From Streptomyces violaceorubidus (GTDB lineage Bacteria; Actinomycetota; Actinomycetes; Streptomycetales; Streptomycetaceae): a DNA stretch of 10,229 bases. The DNA lies in NCBI RefSeq assembly GCF_000717995.1, contig NZ_JODM01000064.1, positions 1-10,229 of the forward strand, read 5' to 3'. The notes beneath the pieces were generated by a model. It was not told where the DNA came from. It saw only the letters and a program-made list of their open reading frames with translations, and did not search any database. Positions 6,572 through 10,229 of the stretch are shown in pieces. Position 1 is the first letter of the stretch. Every line of letters starts with the position of its first letter. The translations under genes were made by a program, and so were the position numbers.

Positions 6572-6939
6572 CAGCCCCGCCCTCCCGTCGTCCGCGTCCG
6601 GCCACCGGCCGGACGCCGGCCCCGCCCGGCCGCAGAGGGCACCAGGCGCGCCCTGAACCCGATGATCGCCTCCACCACTGACACCCCACCCCCACCTATT
6701 TCCCAGGGCTTGGTCAGTGAGAGGAGGAGAGAAGAGGGTAGTGACAACGCGGGGCCCGGCCGTGTCTGCGTGGTGACCTGGGCTTTCTCCGTCCGGCTCG
6801 GTGCCGGGCACCAAAGTGGGTTCCACAGTGGCGTCCCAAGTGCGCGCCGCAGCAGGCCGGGGCTGCTTGCCCGGTGCTGGTCGGGCCCGTGGTCGGGGCG
6901 GGCGGGCCCGGCGCCTGCCGGGGGTCGGTGCGTGGTCAT
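6571..6939 (-). CDS. Possible 122-residue ORF coupled to the replication-relaxation gene
   Basis: From ATG 6939, AAGGAG lies about 9 bases upstream. The TGA stop overlaps the ATG of the next gene as TGATG, a typical arrangement for translational coupling. Third positions are G/C-rich, though a mid-section (around 6690-6760) uses TCT, TTG, CTA, ATA and GGT codons unusual for this genome. The product is Pro/Arg/Gly-rich with one hydrophobic stretch (SLPSSLLLSLTK, about residues 68-79) and no family I recognise. Another minus-strand frame is also open here and equally protein-like, so a frameshift or a non-coding leader cannot be excluded. The ribosome binding site and overlap are the main support. 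Confidence 0.4.
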   Translation of the reverse strand: MTTHRPPAGAGPARPDHGPDQHRASSPGLLRRALGTPLWNPLWCPAPSRTEKAQVTTQTRPGPALSLPSSLLLSLTKPWEIGGGGVSVVEAIIGFRARLVPSAAGRGRRPAGGRTRTTGGRG

Positions 6940-7044
6940 CGCGGTGGCTCCTTCGGTTCAGGCCGCCCTGGTGGGCGGGGATTCGAGGGAGCAGCGTGCA
7001 GGGGACCCCCTTGTCCGCGGTCTGACCGTGGCAGGTAGCAGCCG

Positions 7045-7140
7045 TGGTCAAGGAGAAACGTGGCCATAGTCGGGGCGGTAGCAGAGGTGGACAAGGGGTC
7101 ATGGTCGGACTCGTGGTCGGGCCGACCACGCTGGACAAGG
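7045..7140. repeat. Three evenly spaced TGG(T/A)CAAGG nonamers
   Basis: TGGTCAAGG at 7045-7053, TGGACAAGG at 7088-7096 and TGGACAAGG at 7132-7140 are in the same orientation, with start-to-start spacings of 43 and 44 bases (about four helical turns). Read on the minus strand each contains TTGACC or TTGTCC, resembling a -35 hexamer, but no good -10 follows at 16-18 bases. Regular spacing between divergent genes suggests operator or iteron-like sites. Confidence 0.45.
7112..7130. promoter_or_regulatory. 19-bp near-perfect palindrome CGTGGTCGG-G-CCGACCACG
   Basis: Two perfect 9-bp arms flank a single central G. The palindrome lies between the second and third nonamers, 145 bases upstream of the start of the rightward gene. 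Its form suits a dimeric repressor operator, for example a self-regulating plasmid gene, or a cruciform-forming site. No regulator is identified. Confidence 0.5.
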
Positions 7141-7275
7141 AGGCCCACTTTGACCCTTGCAGCCCTGGTTCGCCCGTTCCGGCTCAGGGATGAGGCCTCT
7201 GTCCACAGGCTGGCGGGCTGACTCTGCTGGGACGTCGCCGTGATCGGCACGGCGACCGTACGTCAGGAGCTGCTC

Positions 7276-7710
7276 ATGTCCCCGATCGTTCCCTCGCTGC
7301 CCCCGCACCTGGTCCAGCTCGGCTTCGACTACGTCCTGGCCGTGGCGACCGGCGACGACGCCACGGCGGCGCGGCTCGTGCCCGAGGTGGAGCAGCTATC
7401 GGGGCTGCTGCCGGCCATCGCGGAACTCATCGTCTTCCCCGTGACCGCGCTGTCCGACGACACCGAGCCCTGCGCCGACTCCTTCGTCCTGGACGAGGTC
7501 GGCGTCATCTACCTGATGGCGATCAGGGAGTGGGCCACGCACGCCCCCGCGGCTGCCGCGCCGGGGATCGCCCGCACCATCGCGCACTTCGTCGGCCAGG
7601 TCCTCGCCGACGCACCGAAGGACGTCGTCCCGGCTCTACGGGCGCTGCGCGATGAACAGGTGGCGCGGGCCCGCGCGGTGGTGGAGAACGTGGTAGCTCT
7701 GCACCGCTGA
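7276..7710 (+). CDS. Unknown 144-residue acidic alpha-helical protein
   Basis: ATG 7276 is chosen because CAGGAG lies 6-7 bases upstream; a GTG at 7240 in the same frame has no such site. The protein begins MSPIVPSLPPHLVQLGFDYV and is Ala/Val/Leu/Asp-rich, predicted mainly helical, without signal peptide, clear transmembrane segment, metal-binding cysteines or a nucleotide-binding motif. The C-terminal third (from about residue 100) ends in an amphipathic helix (LRALRDEQVARARAVVENVV). Codon usage is strongly G/C at third positions, supporting a real gene. It reads away from the replication-relaxation group, and its stop is 20 bases before the TGCGCA array. I do not recognise the family. Confidence 0.7.
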   Translation: MSPIVPSLPPHLVQLGFDYVLAVATGDDATAARLVPEVEQLSGLLPAIAELIVFPVTALSDDTEPCADSFVLDEVGVIYLMAIREWATHAPAAAAPGIARTIAHFVGQVLADAPKDVVPALRALRDEQVARARAVVENVVALHR

Positions 7711-7730
7711 CCGCACCACCGCACCGGGTG

Positions 7731-7876
7731 GGTGCGCACTGGTGTGGTGGTGCGCCCATCCAGTGCGCACCGCGTCCATCCGGTGCGCACCACGATGCGC
7801 ACCACCGTCCATCCGGTGCGCATCAACTCGGTGGGCGGTGCGCACCTGTGCGGCCGGCGCGCGGGAGTGGTGCGCA
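7731..7876. repeat. TGCGCA iteron-like array in helical phase
   Basis: The palindromic core TGCGCA, usually within GGTGCGCAC, starts at 7733, 7764, 7784, 7796, 7817, 7839 and 7871, with a degenerate TGCGCC at 7751. Spacings between the seven perfect copies are 31, 20, 12, 21, 22 and 32 bases, close to 3, 2, 1, 2, 2 and 3 helical turns, so the sites would lie on roughly one face of the DNA. Several copies are followed or preceded by C(A/G)TCCATCC-like sequence. The array is non-coding, lies just downstream of the 144-residue gene and ends 28 bases before the left end of the IS5-type unit. This form suits replication iterons, a partition site or a multi-site operator. Confidence 0.6.
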
Positions 7877-7903
7877 CCGGGTGGACAGTGGTGCGGTGGA
7901 GTA

Positions 7904-7949
7904 AGCCTCCGCCAACTTGAAGTCGCAGGTCAAAAGGCTGGTGTGACCG
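7904..7949 (+). repeat. Left 46-bp terminal inverted repeat
   Basis: Begins AGCCTCCGCCAACTTGAAG. It matches the complement of 10085-10130 at 44 of 46 positions; the two differences are at 7923 and 7935. It lies 55 bases beyond the stop codon of the transposase. It is far longer than the 15-25 bp usual for IS5-family ends. Confidence 0.8.
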
Positions 7950-8004
7950 ACCCTCGAGGTACTCGTGCTGGTCATGGGCGGGAGTCCGCGGAGAAGATCA
8001 TCCG

Positions 8005-8838
8005 TCAGCGGTTGATTTCGAGGTTCGTCAGGACGAGCAGAGCACGCAGAAGTCGGGTGGCGCGGGCGGGATCGGTGCGGAGCTTGGTGAGGATCCGCCA
8101 GTTCTTGAGGTGGGCGAAGCCGTGCTCGACCGGTGCCCGTCCGATCGCGAGGACGCGGTTGGCCTCCTTCTCGCCTCGAGTGAGCTTGTGGGTACGAGTG
8201 GCGATGTAGCCGGTGACGACCACGGGGTCGAGGATGTCGTTGTCCAGGCCGCGGAAGCCAAGGTCGGCCAGCGCCCCGAGACCGGCGGCGCGCAGGTGGG
8301 CCAGGATGTGGTCGTGGCGGGCGGCGGTGTTGTCGTGGGTGCGGCCGGGCCGGGCGGCTGATATCCAGATCAGTCGGCCCTTCTCGTCGGTCAGGGCGAG
8401 GAAGTGCAGGCCGTGGCTGCGGTGCTTGCCGGAGTAGTTCCGCCGGTCGGCCTTGCCGGTGCGGCGTGTGGTGCGAATGAGGGTGCCGTCGATCAGGACC
8501 ACCTCCCCGCCCTGCCTGGCGACCTTCTTCAGGGCGCGGTCCAGGCGCGGCGCCTGGGCGGCGAGCAGCCCGATCAGCTCGTCGCGCCAGCGGCGGACGG
8601 TGGACTCCGACACATTGTTTCCGCCGGCCATGTCGGCCAGGCGCTGGTCGTGCCGCAACACGGCCAGGACGATCACCGCGATCTTCCCGGGCGGCAGGAT
8701 CCGCCACCTGGACCGGATCGCCTTCAGGCGCCGCCTGAGCAGGTCGGCGAGGTGGTTGACGGTGCGCGTGGACAGCGGCAGACGGCACTGGTAGACAAGC
8801 GGGCAGGTGTCCTCGGCGCGCTCTTCGGTATTCGTCAC
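8005..8838 (-). CDS. IS5-family (DDE_Tnp_4-type) transposase, intact
   Basis: A 277-residue protein from GTG 8838. An N-terminal helix-turn-helix region (about residues 50-90, including VSESTVRRWRDEL) resembles HTH_Tnp_4 domains. The catalytic DDE triad is visible: D117 in VLIDGTL, D192 in LADLGFRGLD and E238 in APVEHGFAHLKNWRIL. Length and motifs match DDE_Tnp_4/ISL2-like members of the IS5 group, which act by cut-and-paste through binding the terminal inverted repeats. The frame is uninterrupted and ends 55 bases from the left inverted repeat, so the element may still be active. The upstream gene on the same strand ends 72 bases before it and could share its transcript. Start choice is uncertain because no strong ribosome binding site is visible; the conserved part begins by about residue 14. 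Confidence 0.92.
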   Translation of the reverse strand: MTNTEERAEDTCPLVYQCRLPLSTRTVNHLADLLRRRLKAIRSRWRILPPGKIAVIVLAVLRHDQRLADMAGGNNVSESTVRRWRDELIGLLAAQAPRLDRALKKVARQGGEVVLIDGTLIRTTRRTGKADRRNYSGKHRSHGLHFLALTDEKGRLIWISAARPGRTHDNTAARHDHILAHLRAAGLGALADLGFRGLDNDILDPVVVTGYIATRTHKLTRGEKEANRVLAIGRAPVEHGFAHLKNWRILTKLRTDPARATRLLRALLVLTNLEINR

Positions 8839-8910
8839 ACAATTCCAACGGCCGCCGGGAGCCCCCCGGTTACGCCCGTTCCCAGCCGCTCGGAGTGGCG
8901 GTACTGCTGG

Positions 8911-9366
8911 TCACAGACGGGTGGTGAACCGGCCGTCGGGCAATTTCCGGAGCCAGCCGCGATCGACAAGCCTCACCAGCTTGCTGCGTAGCGGTTCCAG
9001 CTTGGACCGCACGCTGACGTCCACCCCCACCACCTCGCCGACCTCACGGGCCATGACTGGTCCGGCGGCCTGCCGCACAGCGGCGATGATGCGCTGGTAG
9101 TCCCACGGCAGCGCGTCCTCCTCCACTCCCGGCTCGCGGTGCGGGATCAGCATGACCGCCCGGCCGGCCACTTGCCCCGGCATCGGTCGGGCTGAGGAAC
9201 GTTCCTCGGCGAGCTGCCCAGTCATCCGTTCAAGGACGCGTTCGGCGACGGCGAGTTCGTCCCGCTCTGCCCGCACTTCCGCCAGCTGTTTGACCAGCTG
9301 CTCTTCGAGTTCGTCCAGTTCCGCGCGCCGCGCGGTGATCCGTTCCAGCAGCTCGGGATCCAGCAT
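8911..9366 (-). CDS. Coiled-coil plus winged-helix protein upstream of the transposase
   Basis: A 151-residue protein from ATG 9366; an in-frame TTG at 9405 would add 13 residues, and neither start has a clear ribosome binding site. Residues 1-58 are a charged heptad-like helix (LERITARRAELDELEEQLVK at about 7-26, then LAEVRAERDELAVAERVLERM), predicted to be a coiled coil. Residues 88-148 look like a winged-helix DNA-binding domain: DYQRIIAAVRQA, a middle helix pair MAREVGEVVGVDVSVRSKLE, and a wing ending LRKLPDGRFTTRL. Similar proteins are, to my recall, repeated in Streptomyces genomes and annotated as hypothetical. It lies inside the inverted-repeat unit, 72 bases before the transposase on the same strand. 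A role as regulator or accessory DNA-binding factor is possible but unproven. Confidence 0.75.
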   Translation of the reverse strand: MLDPELLERITARRAELDELEEQLVKQLAEVRAERDELAVAERVLERMTGQLAEERSSARPMPGQVAGRAVMLIPHREPGVEEDALPWDYQRIIAAVRQAAGPVMAREVGEVVGVDVSVRSKLEPLRSKLVRLVDRGWLRKLPDGRFTTRL

Positions 9367-9463
9367 GCACCGGATCGTAGAAGGCTGCCGGACTACGGCG
9401 AGCAAGAACCGGACAGTTCAGCTACCTGCTTCTGCTGACGACCGTTTGCTCAGGGCTCGATCG

Positions 9464-9961
9464 CTATGAATGTCGGTTCTGGTCGGGCCGACCATGCGCC
9501 AGACGCTGAGCTTCGGCCGTGACCTCGGCATCGAGCTGGGCCAACGTCCTGTTCCCGTACCCGACGATGTCGTACTCGTCATCAAGCTCAGCAAGGCGCT
9601 CGGCCAGGGGTAGCTGGTGGCCGAACCGCTGGTGGATGCGCATAGCAAGCTCTCGCGGCGTCAGCCGGCCCGCCAGCATCTGGTGCGCGAGCGCCCGCAC
9701 GGCAGCGTCCTGCCCGGCCTCGCTGTCGCGCGCATAGAACACAAGGTCCAGCTCGTCGAGTACGACGGGAAGCAGGTCGGGAACGTCGTACTCCGCCTCG
9801 GCACGTGTGTATCCGGCCAGAATGCGCAGTGCCGGGCTGTCTAGTCCGGCAACGAGTGCCGCGCAGGCAACCTCGACGACATCGTGAGCATGGGCCTCTC
9901 CGATACTCCAGAGAACAGCGAGGTCTTGCAGGTCATCGGTTGCGGCTTCGATCGGCGACAC
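9464..9961 (-). CDS. Unknown 165-residue acidic protein, cargo of the inverted-repeat unit
   Basis: Read from GTG 9961; a G-rich stretch about 12 bases upstream is the only ribosome binding site candidate, so the start is uncertain. The protein is acidic and helical, with LAVLWSIGEAHAHDVVEVAC near residue 14, a central DVPDLLPVVLDELDLVF region, LAHQMLAGRLTPRELAMRIH at about 91-110 and ELDDEYDIVGYGNRT near 124-138. I recall similar hypothetical proteins in Streptomyces but no assigned function. It has no transposase, nuclease or membrane features. It ends 98 bases before the coiled-coil protein start and lies wholly inside the inverted repeats, so it may move with the element or may have been enclosed by two separate insertions. 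Confidence 0.7.
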   Translation of the reverse strand: MSPIEAATDDLQDLAVLWSIGEAHAHDVVEVACAALVAGLDSPALRILAGYTRAEAEYDVPDLLPVVLDELDLVFYARDSEAGQDAAVRALAHQMLAGRLTPRELAMRIHQRFGHQLPLAERLAELDDEYDIVGYGNRTLAQLDAEVTAEAQRLAHGRPDQNRHS

Positions 9962-10023
9962 CTACGCATGATCCCCTGCACGAGATGGTCCCGTCGACCG
10001 CCTTTCGACTCAGGCGCCGACCG

Positions 10024-10084
10024 CGCTGACGGACGATCTACTACTCAAACAGTCGCCCGTGATCAGCACGAGCGCCACGAGAAC
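10024..10084 (-). repeat. Diverged subterminal copy of the transposase 3' non-coding end
   Basis: Read on the minus strand, this segment aligns with 7950-8010 without large gaps: shared blocks include CTCGTGCTG, GGGCG and TCCGTCAGCG. Similarity stops abruptly at the position matching the transposase stop codon. Identity is clearly lower than in the adjoining 46-bp end (roughly 60-65 percent by eye against 44 of 46). Confidence 0.55.
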
Positions 10085-10229
10085 CGGTCACACCAGCCCT
10101 TTGACCTGCGGCTTCAAGTTGGCGGAGGCTCAGTGAAGTAGCACCCGATTCCCAGAGGAACGCCATCCCCGTGCGCTCTTCTGATTCCAGTGTGAGGCTC
10201 ACTGCCGTGGCCTTCGGCCGCCCTCGGGA
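10041..10229 (-). CDS. Doubtful partial reading frame entering from the right edge
   Basis: The minus-strand frame is open from the window edge for 62 codons to TAG at 10043-10041, running straight through the right inverted repeat. Outside the repeat it reads SRGRPKATAVSLTLESEERT, faintly like the N terminus of IS630-type transposases (GRP...LS.EER). If real, it is a gene cut and fused to the repeat end by the insertion. The stretch is too short to be sure that it is coding, and nothing else is seen in 10131-10229. Confidence 0.2.
   Translation of the reverse strand, partial: SRGRPKATAVSLTLESEERTGMAFLWESGATSLSLRQLEAAGQRAGVTGSRGARADHGRLFE
10085..10130 (-). repeat. Right 46-bp terminal inverted repeat
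   Basis: Complement of the left repeat at 7904-7949 with two mismatches; it ends GGCGGAGGCT at 10121-10130. The first bases outside are CAGTGAAGTA, against GTGGAGTA outside the left end. These share GTG(A/G)AGTA but are offset, and are not a convincing duplication. Confidence 0.8.

Larger units (their letters stand above)
6940..7275. other. 336-base divergent intergenic region with repeats
   Basis: No convincing gene lies here. It separates the leftward replication-relaxation group from the rightward 144-residue gene and should hold both promoters. What can be seen are the 19-bp palindrome at 7112-7130 and three TGG(A/T)CAAGG nonamers, listed separately. No promoter hexamers of convincing quality were found by eye. 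Confidence 0.5.
7904..10130 (-). mobile_element. IS5-type transposable unit with two extra genes, 2.2 kb
   Basis: Inverted 46-bp ends at 7904-7949 and 10085-10130 bound an intact DDE transposase gene at the left end and two further minus-strand genes. The subterminal sequence inside each end (7950-8010 and 10024-10084) is also related, at roughly 60-65 percent by eye. IS5-type elements are normally about 0.8-1.4 kb with one transposase gene, so 2.2 kb with cargo is large. I found no second inverted end near 8840-8910 just upstream of the transposase. No clear target duplication is visible: the three flanking bases are GTA on the left and CAG on the right. The alternative is that the right end belongs to a second, mostly deleted, inverted copy of a related element. 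Confidence 0.55.

Noticed and set aside
6662..7069. 135-codon plus-strand frame in the replication-relaxation leader region
   Set aside because: No convincing ribosome binding site, low-complexity Gly/Arg/Ser composition, overlaps the better-supported minus-strand candidate.
6572..7138. Long N-terminal extension of the replication-relaxation protein
   Set aside because: The frame is open, but the extension is Pro/Arg-rich, crosses the repeat-bearing intergenic region, and an ATG with a ribosome binding site exists at 6571.
7731..7900. CRISPR-like array
   Set aside because: The repeats are only 6-10 bases, palindromic, with spacings from 12 to 32 bases; there are no constant repeats of 24 bases or more, no unique spacers of constant size and no cas genes.
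7823..8848. 341-codon minus-strand frame over the transposase
   Set aside because: Same strand as the transposase but shifted frame; Pro/Arg/His-rich with no DDE motifs, while the other frame encodes a clean transposase.
7896..10140. Target site duplication GTGGAGTA / GTGAAGTA around the inverted-repeat unit
   Set aside because: The two octamers differ at one base and sit at different offsets from the repeat ends (0 and 2 bases), so they do not form a proper duplication.

Overview
This window is high-GC actinomycete DNA and is most likely from Streptomyces. The evidence is strong G/C bias at third codon positions, GTG starts, Streptomyces-style ribosome binding sites, and several protein families that I associate with Streptomyces chromosome arms and plasmids. 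It looks like an accessory mosaic: one intact insertion sequence, three decayed ones, a small biosynthetic locus and a block of plasmid- or integrative-element-like genes.

Region 1 (1-4254) holds the most interesting content. The left edge carries scraps of an IS3-type transposase (minus strand) and an IS256-type transposase (plus strand). Next comes a compact locus: a class I SAM methyltransferase reading left (281-1054), then reading right a 46-residue acidic peptide (1297-1437), a stand-alone YcaO protein (1603-2790) and a TfuA-like protein (2827-4254). YcaO together with TfuA is the established pair for backbone thioamide formation, so this is best read as a small RiPP (ribosomally made, modified peptide) locus whose precursor would be the 46-mer. 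The 13-bp stem just after the peptide gene, and a palindrome plus a direct repeat in the divergent promoter region, look like its control elements. The putative precursor has no Cys at all and no Ser or Thr in its last 12 residues, so a classical azole or lanthionine product is unlikely.

Region 2 (about 4236-4850) is an IS110-family transposase relic with a stop codon and at least three frameshifts. It abuts the end of the TfuA gene on one side and the end of a small leftward gene on the other. The RiPP locus is thus enclosed by dead insertion sequences on both sides.

Region 3 (4829-7710) has a leftward group: a 122-codon ORF of uncertain reality, a replication-relaxation family protein coupled to it by TGATG, and a 101-residue protein. 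A 336-base gap with a 19-bp near-perfect palindrome and three evenly spaced nonamers precedes a rightward 144-residue unknown. Downstream of that gene lies an array of TGCGCA-centred sites spaced at near-integral helical turns, possibly an iteron or operator region.

Region 4 (7904-10130) is a 2.2-kb unit bounded by 46-bp inverted repeats matching at 44 of 46 positions. Inside, all on the minus strand, are an intact IS5-type DDE transposase, a coiled-coil/winged-helix protein just upstream of it, and a 165-residue unknown. The outermost 99 bases on the right contain only a weak partial reading frame.
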